A DNA stretch of 64,000 nucleotides from Bordetella genomosp. 8 (GTDB lineage Bacteria > Pseudomonadota > Gammaproteobacteria > Burkholderiales > Burkholderiaceae_B): positions 3,596,001 to 3,660,000 of the forward strand of contig NZ_CP021108.1 of the NCBI RefSeq assembly GCF_002119685.1, read 5' to 3'. Below are positions 31,006-40,110 of the stretch, one piece after another; within the stretch, counting starts at the first letter, position 1; each line of letters opens with the position of its first letter. The notes under the pieces are model-generated. The model was not told the origin of the DNA. It saw only the letters and a list, made by a program, of their open reading frames with translations, and ran no database searches. The position numbers and the translations under genes are program-made.

Positions 31006-31215
31006 GTGCGTTTCCGCCATTCGATATCGCTGTCCATGGGCCTCGCGGCCCTGGCATTCACCACTGCATGCACCTGGAAGGACGCGTATTACGCCGTCCA
31101 GGGTTCGCACCAGAACCAATGCCGGTTCCTGGCGGATGTGCAGGAGCGGCAACGCTGCCTGCAGACCACGAGCTACGACACCTACGAAAGCGAACGCCAG
31201 AAAATGCGGCCGTGA
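31006..31215 (+). CDS. Small putative lipoprotein
   Basis: 69 residues from GTG 31006, with AAGGA seven bases upstream (a GTG at 30979 is less well placed). The N-terminus has two Arg, a hydrophobic core (ISLSMGLAALAF) and a lipobox ending at TTAC (Cys about residue 22), so it should be a lipid-anchored envelope protein. The mature 48 residues contain two more cysteines (NQCRF, QRCLQ) that may form a disulfide. No family is recognised. Confidence 0.6.
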   Translation: MRFRHSISLSMGLAALAFTTACTWKDAYYAVQGSHQNQCRFLADVQERQRCLQTTSYDTYESERQKMRP

Positions 31216-31369
31216 TGCGGCTCTGATGCCGCCCCGATGCCGCCCTGACGCGGCGCTTCGGCCGTCGCCACGGCGGCGAACACTTGGGTTATCGTCAGGC
31301 GCACCGATACGCAACACGGGGGCCGTCCGCGGCCCGCGATGTCCAGCGCTACCCAAGGAGACAAATCAC

Positions 31370-32635
31370 ATGCCAGGCACTACCGCCAATTCCCCACGGA
31401 TCCTGATCGCCGGCGCCGGCCTGGGCGGCCTGACCGCGGCGCTGGCGCTGTTGCGCCGCGGCTTCAACGTCAGGGTGCTGGAACAAGCGACCGAGTTGCG
31501 CGAACTCGGCGCCGGCATCCAGCTCAGTGCCAACGCCAATCGCGCCCTGTTCCAACTGGGCCTGGGCGACGCGCTGGGCCGCGTGGCCAGCACGGCCTCG
31601 GGCAAGCGCATACGCCTGTGGAATAGCGGACAGACCTGGCCCCTGTTCGACCTGGGGGCCGAATCCATCGGCCGCTACGGCTACCCTTACCTGACGCTAT
31701 ACCGCGCCGATCTGCATGCCGTCCTGGTCGACGCCGTACGGGCGCTGGATCCGCGGGCCATCGAATTGAATGCCCGCGTCGTGTCCGCGCGCCAGGGCGT
31801 GGGCGCTGACGGAAGCGAGGACGTGGGCGACGACGGGGGCAAAGTCACGGTCACCCTGGCCGACGGCGGCACGCGGCGGGGCGACGTCCTGATCGGCGCC
31901 GACGGCGTGCATTCGCGCATACGCGCCGGCCTGTTCGGCACCGACGACGCCACGTTTTCCGGCACCCTGGCGTGGCGCGGGGTGATACCCGCGGCGCGCC
32001 TGCCGGCGCATCTGCGCGAACCCTATGCGGTCAACTGGGTGGGGCCCGGCGCCCACGTCATCCACTACCCGCTGCGGCGCGGCGAACTGGTCAATTTCGT
32101 GGGCATCCTGGAACGCGACGACTGGCAGGTGGAATCCTGGACGCAAAAAGGTTCGGTCGACGAATGCCTGAGGGATTTCGCGGGCTGGCATGAGGACGTG
32201 CACACGCTCATCCGCGCACTGGACCAGCCCTACAAGTGGGCGCTCATGCTGCGCGAACCGCTGCCGGTATGGAGCCAGGGGCGCATCACGCTGCTGGGCG
32301 ACGCCTGCCATCCCACGCTGCCCATGCTGGCGTCGGGCGCGGCCATGGCGATCGAGGATGGCTACATCCTGGCGCGCTGCCTGGCGGAGCTGCCCGGCGA
32401 TCCCGCCGACGCGCTGGCGCATTATGAGTCGCTGCGCAAGGAGCGCACGACACGCGTGGTGCGGGGTTCCGCGGAAAACGCGCGCCGCTTCCACAATCCT
32501 GCCCTGGCCCACGCCGAGGGCGCCGCGGCGTATGTCGAGCGCGAATGGAACGAGCACCGCGTGCGCGAACGCTACGAATGGCTTTTCACCTATGACGTCG
32601 ACGCGGTGCAGCTCAACCGCGCCGGCCCCAGATGA
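31370..32635 (+). CDS. FAD-dependent aromatic monooxygenase (salicylate hydroxylase-like)
   Basis: 421 residues from the ATG at 31370, with AAGGAG nine bases upstream; the open frame extends far upstream through the AraC gene and is rejected there. It is a group A flavin hydroxylase: GAGLGGLTAA (15-24) binds ADP, LIGADGVHS is the DG motif, and GDACHPTLPMLASG is the GD motif contacting the FAD ribityl. The proteins closest by pattern act on salicylate, 3- or 6-hydroxynicotinate or similar aromatics using NAD(P)H and O2. The 3' end overlaps the convergent MFS gene by 23 bp. No ring-cleavage gene is nearby. Confidence 0.86.
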   Translation: MPGTTANSPRILIAGAGLGGLTAALALLRRGFNVRVLEQATELRELGAGIQLSANANRALFQLGLGDALGRVASTASGKRIRLWNSGQTWPLFDLGAESIGRYGYPYLTLYRADLHAVLVDAVRALDPRAIELNARVVSARQGVGADGSEDVGDDGGKVTVTLADGGTRRGDVLIGADGVHSRIRAGLFGTDDATFSGTLAWRGVIPAARLPAHLREPYAVNWVGPGAHVIHYPLRRGELVNFVGILERDDWQVESWTQKGSVDECLRDFAGWHEDVHTLIRALDQPYKWALMLREPLPVWSQGRITLLGDACHPTLPMLASGAAMAIEDGYILARCLAELPGDPADALAHYESLRKERTTRVVRGSAENARRFHNPALAHAEGAAAYVEREWNEHRVRERYEWLFTYDVDAVQLNRAGPR

Positions 32636-33914
32636 GATCGATCGCCAGCGCCAGCACCATGGACGCCGTGCCAATGACGAACAGCAGGATGTAATTGCCG
32701 CCGCTCTGGTTGAACACGTAGGACAAGGCATAGGCCGCCACCGCCTGGAACAACGCGAAGCTCACCGTCGCGGTGCGCCAGGCCGGGTTGCGATGCGCGG
32801 GGTGATGCGCCAGCAGTTCGTGGACGCGGCCAAGCACCAGCGGCACCGTCCCGGTCACGAAGGCGCCGACGACCACGCTGGACGCCATCAGCCAGCCATC
32901 GCCCAGGCCCAGCGCCGGAATCACGACGCCCACGGCCTGCAGCGTGAACGCCAGCCGCAGCGCGCGCCCGAATCCGGTCCTGTCCGCCAGGGCGCCGGCC
33001 AGGACCGGCCCTACCGTGGCGCCGATGCCGAACAGCACCCAGTACTGCGCGCCGACCTGCAGCCCCTGCCGCAGGCCCCGGGCGACGAAGTCGACCAGGA
33101 AAATCATGTGCGGCACCCAGCCGGCGGCATTCAGCGCGTACTCGACGTACAAGGCGCGCAGGGACACGACGCGCGGCACACGGTGATGCCGGATCGGGGG
33201 ATGGGCCGCGCCATGCGCGGCGCGGGCAGGCGCCGCGCCGGCGGCACCGATGTGGGAACCGTTGTCCGCACCGCTGCCGGCGCCGCTCGTAAGCTTGTCG
33301 CCAGCGGGCGCGGCTGTCGCGCCGGACGGCCAGCCTTGCCAGGCGATCGCCGTCGCCACCAGCGACAGCACGCCCAGGCCCAGCCACGTATCCTGCAGGC
33401 TATCCCGCAGCAGCAAGGGCACCAGGGTCCCTGAAGCAGCCACGCCCACACCCACGCCCATGAAGATCACGCCGCCGGCCAATCCGCGCCGGGCAGCGGG
33501 CACCAGCGGCAGCACCGTGGGCGCCGCCAATACCATCAACGCGCCGCCCGCCAGACCGGAGAGGAAGCGCCAGGCGAAAAACCAGGAAAAGGAAAGCGGA
33601 TAGGCGCAGGCGAAGAACGCGATCGTCGCCAGCACCATCATCGCCCGCAAGGTCACCGCGATCGGCAAGCGCGCGGCGATGGGCCGCGCCAGCAGCGCAC
33701 CCGCCAGATAGCCCGCCAGATTGGCCGCGCCCAGGTAGGCGGCCACCGAGGCGTCGAACCAATGTGCGGCGATGATCGCGGGCAGCAAGGGGGTGTAGGC
33801 AAAACGTGCCAATCCGATGCCGACCAGGCTGGCGCAGAACCCGGCCAGCGTCGCCCATCGCGCGCCGACGGCGCGCGGCCCGGTGGTGGAGATAGCGGCC
33901 ATTGCCTTGCCCAT
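32613..33914 (-). CDS. MFS transporter, YbfB/YjiJ family
   Basis: 433 residues with about 12 hydrophobic segments and a central Gly/Ala/His-rich cytoplasmic loop (about 200-245). The N-terminal FCASLVGIGLARFAYTPLLPA is the conserved start of the YbfB/YjiJ group, whose substrates are not known. It diverges from a LysR gene at 34071, a common pairing for this family. Confidence 0.83.
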   Translation of the reverse strand: MGKAMAAISTTGPRAVGARWATLAGFCASLVGIGLARFAYTPLLPAIIAAHWFDASVAAYLGAANLAGYLAGALLARPIAARLPIAVTLRAMMVLATIAFFACAYPLSFSWFFAWRFLSGLAGGALMVLAAPTVLPLVPAARRGLAGGVIFMGVGVGVAASGTLVPLLLRDSLQDTWLGLGVLSLVATAIAWQGWPSGATAAPAGDKLTSGAGSGADNGSHIGAAGAAPARAAHGAAHPPIRHHRVPRVVSLRALYVEYALNAAGWVPHMIFLVDFVARGLRQGLQVGAQYWVLFGIGATVGPVLAGALADRTGFGRALRLAFTLQAVGVVIPALGLGDGWLMASSVVVGAFVTGTVPLVLGRVHELLAHHPAHRNPAWRTATVSFALFQAVAAYALSYVFNQSGGNYILLFVIGTASMVLALAIDLIWGRRG

Positions 33915-33984
33915 GATGCTTTCCTGGCTGTTCGTTGGAAGCAGCTTACGCCGCCGCAGCTATCTCAAGAAGCGAATTGATCAG

Positions 33985-33995
33985 ATAACAGTTAT
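33985..33995. promoter_or_regulatory. Palindrome ATAACAGTTAT in MFS/LysR divergent gap
   Basis: A perfect 5+1+5 palindrome in an AT-rich stretch between the divergent starts (33914 and 34071). It is a candidate LysR or promoter-proximal operator. Confidence 0.35.
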
Positions 33996-34070
33996 TCTTT
34001 TTGGTGATAGCCGTGCTACGCTGGAAAGACTCAACGAAACAGCGGACACCACAAGACCCCAGGGACAGCC

Positions 34071-35000
34071 ATGGACGTAGCCGACCTCGAAACCCTCGCC
34101 GCCGTCGCCCGGCACGGCAGCATGAACAAGGCGGCCAGCGAGCTGCATACGGTGCAATCCAACGTCACGGCCCGCATCCGCGCGCTGGAAGACGAACTGG
34201 GCGTGCCCTTGTTCCAGCGCCATGCCCGCGGCGTCACGATCACGCCGGCGGGCCAGCGCCTGCTGCCCTTCGTCGCGCGCATCGCCAGGCTGCTGGCGGA
34301 AGCCGGGTCCGCCGCCAGGGACGACGGTGAACCTGGCGGCGCGCTCGTGCTGGGCGGCCTGGAAACGACCACCGCGCTGCGCCTGTCGCCACTGTTGATC
34401 GAGTTCGCCAGTAGCTATCCCGCCGTACGGCTTACGCTCAATACCGGCACGACCGCCGGCCTGCTGCGCGACGTCGTGGAATGCCGGCTGGAAGGCGCCT
34501 TCGTCAGCGGCCCGGTCAACCACCCGGACGTACACCAGGAAACCATATTCACGGAAGAACTGGTGCTGGTCAGCAGCCCCGCGGTGCGATCGATGAAAGA
34601 CCTGGCCAGGATCGTCGAACTCAAGACCGTGGTGTTCGGCGGGGGCTGTTCCTACCGGCAGCGGCTGAACACGCTGCTGGCCAGCATGGGTGTCGTCGCC
34701 GCGCAGCCGCTGGAGTTCGGTTCGCTGGACGCCATCCTCGGCTGCGTCGCGGCCGGCGTCGGCGTGACGCTGCTGCCCAAGGGCATCGCGGCATCGGCCT
34801 TCCAGGCCGGGCGCGTGGCGATACACCGCCTGCCGACCGACCAGGCCCGGGCCGAAACCTTGTTCATCCGCCGCAAGGACGCCTATGTTTCCAGCGCCCT
34901 GGCGGCCTTCCTGGCGCTCGCCCGGCGCTATCACCGCACCCCGGAAAAAGACCGCGCGCCAGTCCCGATCTCGACCCTGGCGCCGCGCAAGCGGGCCTGA
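34071..35000 (+). CDS. LysR-family regulator, paired with YbfB-like MFS
   Basis: 309 residues. The helix-turn-helix is in the first 60 residues (GSMNKAASELHTVQSNVTARI region), followed by a normal effector domain with LEFGSLDAILGCVAAGVGVTLLP. This HTH sequence and the effector domain resemble the CbbR/NdhR-like group that sits next to YbfB-type transporters. AGGGA precedes the start. Target: most likely the divergent transporter. Confidence 0.85.
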   Translation: MDVADLETLAAVARHGSMNKAASELHTVQSNVTARIRALEDELGVPLFQRHARGVTITPAGQRLLPFVARIARLLAEAGSAARDDGEPGGALVLGGLETTTALRLSPLLIEFASSYPAVRLTLNTGTTAGLLRDVVECRLEGAFVSGPVNHPDVHQETIFTEELVLVSSPAVRSMKDLARIVELKTVVFGGGCSYRQRLNTLLASMGVVAAQPLEFGSLDAILGCVAAGVGVTLLPKGIAASAFQAGRVAIHRLPTDQARAETLFIRRKDAYVSSALAAFLALARRYHRTPEKDRAPVPISTLAPRKRA

Positions 35001-35039
35001 GCGCGGCGCTACGCCTGATGGACGCGACCAATCGCCTGG

Positions 35040-35954
35040 CTATTTCGTTCCGGAAAAAGCCGGGCGCTTGATGAAATCGACGAAGGCCTTCAGCGGCGCG
35101 GGCATCAGGCGCCTGCCCGGGTAGTACAGGAACGGCCCGGAAAACCGTGGCCACCATGGCTTCAGCACGGGTTCGAGCGCGCCCGAATCCAGGTGGGGCC
35201 GCAGCCAGTCCTCGAACAGGTAGACGATGCCGCTGCCGCCGACGGCGGCATCCACCGCCAGGTCCACGGCGCCGCCTATCCGCACGATCAGCGGCCCCGT
35301 CGCCTCCACACGCACGGTTTCGCCGTCGCGTTCGAATTCCCAGGGCGGCATCATGCCGCTGGGAAACCGTCCGCGCAGGCAGGCATGCCGCATCAGATCC
35401 TGGGGATGCCGTGGACGCCCATGGCGTTCCAGGTAGGCCGGCGCCGCGGCCGCCGCCATGCGCTGCACACGCGGCCCGATCGGCACGGCGATCATGTCCT
35501 GCTCCAGGCGCTCTTCGTAGCGTATGCCGGCGTCGCAGCCCGCGGCCAGCACGTCGACGAAGCTTTCTTCCGCGACCACGTCCAGCAGGATGTCGGGGTA
35601 CTCCTTCAGGAAAGCCGGCACGATCGCCGGCAGCACCAGCCGTGACACGCTCATGGGGACGTTCAAGCGCAAGGTGCCGGCTGGCCGGTCGCGGAAGCCG
35701 TTCACGGTATCCAGCGCGGCTTCCATCTCGGTGAGCGCGGGGCCCAGGCGGTCGAGGAGGCCGGTGCCCGCTTCGGTGGGCGCGACGCTGCGGGTCGTAC
35801 GGTTCAGCAGGCGCACGCCCAGCTGTGCTTCCAGGCGCCGCACCGCTTCGCTCAGGCCCGAAGCACTGCCGCCGTTCAGGCGCGCCGCATCGCGAAAGCC
35901 GCCGGCGCGCGCCACCGCCACGAAGGCATTCAAGTCATTCAGGTCGACCTTCAA
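35040..35954 (-). CDS. LysR-family regulator, paired with aldo/keto reductase
   Basis: 304 residues. The helix-turn-helix covers about 8-60 and ends in LEAQLGVRLLNRTTRSV, typical of the large CrgA/DhcR-like clade. The effector domain has LPAIVPAFLKEYPDILLDVV and CDAGIRYEERLEQDMIAVPIG (split here: CDAGIRYEERL, DMIAVPIG), a pattern repeated in the LysR proteins at 43794 and 56517. It diverges from the reductase gene across 157 bp. Confidence 0.86.
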   Translation of the reverse strand: MKVDLNDLNAFVAVARAGGFRDAARLNGGSASGLSEAVRRLEAQLGVRLLNRTTRSVAPTEAGTGLLDRLGPALTEMEAALDTVNGFRDRPAGTLRLNVPMSVSRLVLPAIVPAFLKEYPDILLDVVAEESFVDVLAAGCDAGIRYEERLEQDMIAVPIGPRVQRMAAAAAPAYLERHGRPRHPQDLMRHACLRGRFPSGMMPPWEFERDGETVRVEATGPLIVRIGGAVDLAVDAAVGGSGIVYLFEDWLRPHLDSGALEPVLKPWWPRFSGPFLYYPGRRLMPAPLKAFVDFIKRPAFSGTK

Positions 35955-36111
35955 TGTCCGCCCCCTTGTCCGATCCGGCCGTGCCCCGCGCTGCCAAGCC
36001 GCTCCGTGGATTGTTCGCTATTCCGCACAAGCCGTTTCGATTGTATGGGATTATCACGCGGTCGTGGATTGGCTATCTTGCAGCTGTGATCCATTCAACG
36101 GGAATTCCAAC

Positions 36112-36984
36112 ATGCCCACCATCGATCAAGCCGGCACCTACACCCTGGCCCAACGCACCGTCAAACGCCTGGGATATGGCGCCATGCAACTGGCCGGTCC
36201 CGGCGTATTCGGCCCACCCAAGGACAAGACCGCGGCCCTGGCCGTGTTGCGCGAAGCAGTCGACGCCGGTGTGGACCACATCGACACCAGCGACTTCTAT
36301 GGCCCGCACATCACGAATCAACTGATCCGTGAAGCGCTCGCGCCCTACCCGGACGATCTGCTCATCGTCACCAAGATCGGTGCCCGGCGCGGCGACGATG
36401 CCTCCTGGCTGCCGGCGTTCTCGCCATCGGCGCTACAGCAAGCGGTCCACGACAACCTGCGCAACCTGGGCCGCGACGTCCTGGATGTGGTGAACCTGCG
36501 CGTGATGTTCGACACGCACGGCCCCGCGGAAGGCTCGATCGAGGAGCCGCTCTCCGCGCTGGCGGAGCTGCAGCGCGAGGGGCTGGTGCGCCACATCGGG
36601 CTGAGCAACGTCACCGCCAGGCAGGTCGCGCAGGGACGCGGCATCTGCGAAATCGTATGCGTGCAGAACCTGTACAACCTGGCGCACCGCGCGGACGATG
36701 CCTTGATCGACGATCTGGCCCGCGCGGGCATCGCCTATGTGCCCTTCTTTCCGCTGGGCGGATTCAGCCCGCTGCAGTCGTCCATCCTGTCGGATGTCGC
36801 CAGGCACCTGGACGCCACCCCGATGCAGGTGGCACTGGCCTGGCTGCTGCGCCGCTCGCCCAATATCCTGCTGATCCCGGGCACTTCGTCGGTGGTCCAC
36901 CTGCGCGAAAACCTGGCAGCGGCCCAACTGCGCTTGCCGGATGACGCGATGCAGGCGCTGGACGGCGTGGGCGCGTCGGCCTGA
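36112..36984 (+). CDS. Aldo/keto reductase, YdbC-like
   Basis: 290 residues from the ATG at 36112; the longer open frame reaches into the LysR gene and is rejected. It is an NADPH-dependent TIM-barrel reductase. The Asp and Tyr of the tetrad are in HIDTSDFYG (about 45-53) and the Lys is in VTKIGA. The usual catalytic His position reads VVNLRVM, as in pyridoxine dehydrogenase/YdbC-like members. The C-terminal IPGTSSVVHLREN binds NADPH. A regulator of the CrgA-like LysR clade diverges from it. Confidence 0.85.
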   Translation: MPTIDQAGTYTLAQRTVKRLGYGAMQLAGPGVFGPPKDKTAALAVLREAVDAGVDHIDTSDFYGPHITNQLIREALAPYPDDLLIVTKIGARRGDDASWLPAFSPSALQQAVHDNLRNLGRDVLDVVNLRVMFDTHGPAEGSIEEPLSALAELQREGLVRHIGLSNVTARQVAQGRGICEIVCVQNLYNLAHRADDALIDDLARAGIAYVPFFPLGGFSPLQSSILSDVARHLDATPMQVALAWLLRRSPNILLIPGTSSVVHLRENLAAAQLRLPDDAMQALDGVGASA

Positions 36985-36992
36985 GCCGAAAC

Positions 36993-37018
36993 GGCCGCGG
37001 CCGCCCTGGTCCGCGGCC
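36993..37018. terminator. Hairpin between convergent AKR and LysR genes
   Basis: GGCCGCGG and CCGCGGCC form a perfect 8-bp stem with a 10-nt loop filling almost the whole gap between the two stop codons. There is no T-run on either strand. Confidence 0.4.
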
Positions 37019-37900
37019 TCAACGCCGCGGGCCCCGCACCGCCGCATCCGAAAGCCTGTCGCTGACCAATTCGACGAATCGGCTCAGGCGTGGCTGGCGC
37101 CGCATATCGCGGTGGTAGCCCAACCAGGTATCGCGCGACGGCGGGGGTTCACCGAGGTCGATGGGTTCGATTCCCGGCGTCGCATCGCCCAGCGGTCGCG
37201 GCAGCACCGCAAGCCCCACGCCCAAGGCGCACAGGCGCGCCTGCGCCTCCCGGCTGTTGCCGCGGGCGGCCACGGTCGCATGCGGCAGCAGGCGTGTCAC
37301 CCAGGCCACGTCGGGCATGTTACCGAACGCGGTATCCATCAACACCAGGCGGCATCCTTGCCCACCCCCCGGCGCCGCGCGCCATTGCCCCGCGCGGCCA
37401 TATAGCGCGTACTGCGTGCGCCGCAGTTTCTTGCTGACGACGTCCGGGTCCTCAAAAGGCAGGATGCGCATGACGCAGTCGGCCTCGCGATGCGGCAAGC
37501 TGTACAAGCGCGGATCGGTCAACAGTTCGATGGTCACGCCCGGATGCCGCTGGCTGAACTCGGCGATCACCGGCGTCAGAAGCAGCGAGCCGAACCAGTC
37601 CGAGCAGGACACTCTCAGCAGGCCCGATAGCTGGGTCTCGGCTCCCGAAAGTTCGCGCATGGCCGCCAGCGCTTCCGCTTCCATTCTTTCGGCATGCGCG
37701 AGCAAGGCGTGGCCTTCGTCAGTGGGCACGAAGCCATGCCGCGTACGCTGGAACAGCACATGCCCCACCTGTTGTTCCAGGGACTTCAGGCGCCGGCCCA
37801 TCGTCGGTTGGGTCTGACCGAGCACCCGCGCGGCGGCCCCCAGGCTACCCTCTCGCGCAATCGCCAGGAATATCCGCAAGTCGCTCCAGTCCATCGCCAT
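37019..37900 (-). CDS. LysR-family regulator, paired with quinone oxidoreductase
   Basis: 293 residues. The helix-turn-helix (EGSLGAAARVLGQTQPTMGRRL region, about 15-36) is followed by LEQQVGHVLFQRTRHGF. The effector domain is of the YafC/GbpR-like type. It diverges from the zinc-less alcohol dehydrogenase-type gene at 38061 across 160 bp that contains a strong inverted repeat. Confidence 0.86.
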   Translation of the reverse strand: MAMDWSDLRIFLAIAREGSLGAAARVLGQTQPTMGRRLKSLEQQVGHVLFQRTRHGFVPTDEGHALLAHAERMEAEALAAMRELSGAETQLSGLLRVSCSDWFGSLLLTPVIAEFSQRHPGVTIELLTDPRLYSLPHREADCVMRILPFEDPDVVSKKLRRTQYALYGRAGQWRAAPGGGQGCRLVLMDTAFGNMPDVAWVTRLLPHATVAARGNSREAQARLCALGVGLAVLPRPLGDATPGIEPIDLGEPPPSRDTWLGYHRDMRRQPRLSRFVELVSDRLSDAAVRGPRR

Positions 37901-37940
37901 TTTCCTCTCATGCCCCGGCCCAGGCCTCTATCCTTCCCGC

Positions 37941-37958
37941 CCATGCAATTTTGCATGG
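37941..37958. promoter_or_regulatory. 18-bp inverted repeat CCATGCAA-TT-TTGCATGG
   Basis: Perfect 8-bp arms around TT, 41 bp upstream of the LysR start and 103 bp upstream of the oxidoreductase start. It is a good candidate LysR binding site, though its spacing is not the classic T-N11-A. Confidence 0.5.
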
Positions 37959-38060
37959 ATTCCAGTCGACTTTCAGGATACACATACGTTTCCTTTAAGC
38001 CTAGAGTGTCTTCCACGGACGGCGCGGCGTATGCCAGCGCCACGGATCTGGAGAACACGC

Positions 38061-39047
38061 ATGACCACCCCGACCATGCGGGCACTTTGGGTAAACGCTC
38101 CCGACGCGCCCTTTCAACTGAAGCCCACACCCCTTCCCACCCCAGGCGCCGGCGAAGTGCTGGTGCGCATCCTGGCCAGCGGGGTCAACCCGCTCGACCT
38201 GAAAATCCGCGCCGGTGCGGCCGCGCACGCGCAACATCCGCTGCCCGCAATACTCGGCATGGACCTCGCCGGCATCGTCGAAAAGGTCGGCCCCGGCGTA
38301 AGCCAATTCGCGCCCGGCGATGAGGTCTGGGCCATGGCCGGCGGCGTCGCCGGCGTACAGGGATCGATGGCGGAATTCGTCGCCGTCGACGCCCGGCTGC
38401 TCGCCCACAAGCCGGCGAACCTGTCCATGCGCCAGGCCGCCGCCCTGCCCCTGGCCGTCATCACGGCTTGGGAAGGCATGGTCGATATCGCCGCCGTGCA
38501 GCCCGGTGAAAAAGTGCTGGTCATCGGCGCGGGTGGGGGCGTCGGCCACGTCGCCGCGCAATTGGCGCGCGCACGAGGCGCTGAAGTCCATGGCGTGGAC
38601 GGCGCCCGCTCGGCCAACTACCTGCGCTCGATCGGCGTCACGCCCATCGCCCGCGATACGCCGGTGGATGCCTACGTCCAGGAATGGACGGGTGGCCGGG
38701 GCTTCGACGTGGTCTATGACTGCGTGGGCGCGCTGGACGCGGCGTTCAACGCGGTGCGCGTGCACGGACGGGTCACCAGTTCGCTGGGCTGGGGCAGCTA
38801 TTCCCTGGCACCCCTCTCGTTCCGGTCCGCCCGCTACGCCGGCGTCTTTACCCTGCGCGCCTTGATCACCGGCGAAGGACGGGACGCGCACGGTCGCATC
38901 CTGCGCGAAGCCGCGCAACTGGCCGAAGCTGGCCAGTTGACACCGCGCATGGACGAGCAGCGTTTTACGCTGGACCAGGCCGAAGCCGCGCACGCGCGTG
39001 TGCGCGGCGGCGGTGCGACCGGCAAGGTGGTGCTCGAATTGGACTAG
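38061..39047 (+). CDS. Medium-chain dehydrogenase/reductase, zinc-less quinone oxidoreductase type
   Basis: 328 residues from ATG 38061, with GGAG eight bases upstream. NADPH-dependent. The GroES-like domain carries SGVNPLDLKIRAG and LGMDLAGIVEKVG without the catalytic-zinc Cys/His set. The cofactor motif is IGAGGGVGHVAAQLA (about 156-170). Such enzymes reduce quinones or enals. The LysR gene diverging from it is the likely regulator. Confidence 0.86.
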   Translation: MTTPTMRALWVNAPDAPFQLKPTPLPTPGAGEVLVRILASGVNPLDLKIRAGAAAHAQHPLPAILGMDLAGIVEKVGPGVSQFAPGDEVWAMAGGVAGVQGSMAEFVAVDARLLAHKPANLSMRQAAALPLAVITAWEGMVDIAAVQPGEKVLVIGAGGGVGHVAAQLARARGAEVHGVDGARSANYLRSIGVTPIARDTPVDAYVQEWTGGRGFDVVYDCVGALDAAFNAVRVHGRVTSSLGWGSYSLAPLSFRSARYAGVFTLRALITGEGRDAHGRILREAAQLAEAGQLTPRMDEQRFTLDQAEAAHARVRGGGATGKVVLELD

Positions 39048-39087
39048 CCGGACAAGCGCATCCGCGCGACCATGACGGCGGGCTTGC

Positions 39088-39963
39088 TTACTTGAACTTC
39101 TTCAACTCGTCCAGGCCCGCCGGCAGCTCCGCGCCGGGGAAATGCGTCGACAGCGTGGTCGAGCGCCATGCGGCCATTTCGCTGGCGCGTTCCGTCTCCG
39201 CCTGTTCGCTGACATACAACGCATCGCCGCCCAGCAACAGGCGCAGCGGCAGGTCGTCACGGCGCGACAGCTCGACGATCAAGTCGGCGATCCTGGCGGG
39301 GTCGCCGACTTCGTGGCCCGCATACTGACCGAACACCTTCAGGACGCGGCCGACGGATGCCTCATAGTCCCCCAGGCTGGCGCCGGCCGGCGGCCTGGCG
39401 GTATTGGCCCAGTCCGTACGCATGCCGCCCGGCTCCAGCGTGCAGACCCTGATACCCAGATGGGCCACTTCCTTCGCGATGACGTCGCTGAAGCCGCCTA
39501 CCGCCCACTTCGCCGCCTGGTACGCCGACAGGCCGGGCGTGGCCGTACGGCCGCCCACGGAAGAAACCTGGAAGATGTGGCCCGCGCGACGCTCGCGCAT
39601 CGGCGGAATCACGGCACGCGTCAGATTGACGACACCGAACAGATTGGTTTCCACCTGGTCGCGGAAGCTTTCCGGGTCCATCTGTTCGAACGGCACGACG
39701 TGGCCGTAGCCCGCGTTGTTGACCAATACATCGAGTTGGCCATAGGCCTGCAGCGCGGTCGCCACGGCGCGTTGCGCCTGGTCGGCGTCCTTCACATCGA
39801 GTTCGACCGGACGGATACGGTCGCCGTAGCGCGCGACCAGATCCGCCAGGCGCGAGGGATCGCGGGCGCCGGCGACCAGGCGATCGCCCGACGCCAACAC
39901 CGCTTCACTGATGGAACGTCCCAGGCCGCGCGCGGCGCCGGTGAGTAGCCAGACTTTGGACAT
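39088..39963 (-). CDS. Short-chain dehydrogenase/reductase, TetR-paired
   Basis: 291 residues from the ATG at 39963, with AGGAG seven bases upstream; upstream in-frame ATG 40008 is rejected. Classical SDR motifs: TGAARGLG (8-15), NNAGYG, active-site SSVGG and YQAAK. The long C-terminal tail fits the oxidoreductase group often found under TetR control. The TetR gene lies directly upstream on the same strand, and an 11-mer shared with the TetR promoter is 42 bp upstream of the start. Confidence 0.87.
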   Translation of the reverse strand: MSKVWLLTGAARGLGRSISEAVLASGDRLVAGARDPSRLADLVARYGDRIRPVELDVKDADQAQRAVATALQAYGQLDVLVNNAGYGHVVPFEQMDPESFRDQVETNLFGVVNLTRAVIPPMRERRAGHIFQVSSVGGRTATPGLSAYQAAKWAVGGFSDVIAKEVAHLGIRVCTLEPGGMRTDWANTARPPAGASLGDYEASVGRVLKVFGQYAGHEVGDPARIADLIVELSRRDDLPLRLLLGGDALYVSEQAETERASEMAAWRSTTLSTHFPGAELPAGLDELKKFK

Positions 39964-39998
39964 GCTTGACTCCTGACAGTGTCGGAAAATAAATGGTT

Positions 39999-40017
39999 GA
40001 TTACTCACTCATTAATA
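39999..40017 (-). promoter_or_regulatory. Candidate TetR operator upstream of SDR
   Basis: On the minus strand the word TTAATGAGTGA (40015-40005) is followed by GTAATCA. The same 11-mer occurs upstream of the TetR gene at 40700-40710. The site sits where the SDR promoter should be. Confidence 0.5.
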
Positions 40018-40110
40018 AAACATTCCACTGTGCGGGTTGACGCGTCCGCATAGGATGACCCGAAACGAACGCCATCGTGGGATAGCCCGCCGCCGATTTT
40101 GGATACGGCG

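Noticed and set aside
30647..31369. Upstream extension of the flavin monooxygenase frame
   Set aside because: It runs through the AraC gene in another frame. The FAD motif begins just after ATG 31370, which has AAGGAG.
32190..33434. 414-codon frame crossing the end of the monooxygenase and the MFS gene
   Set aside because: It overlaps two well-supported genes in other frames and has repeat-like His/Gln/Arg composition.
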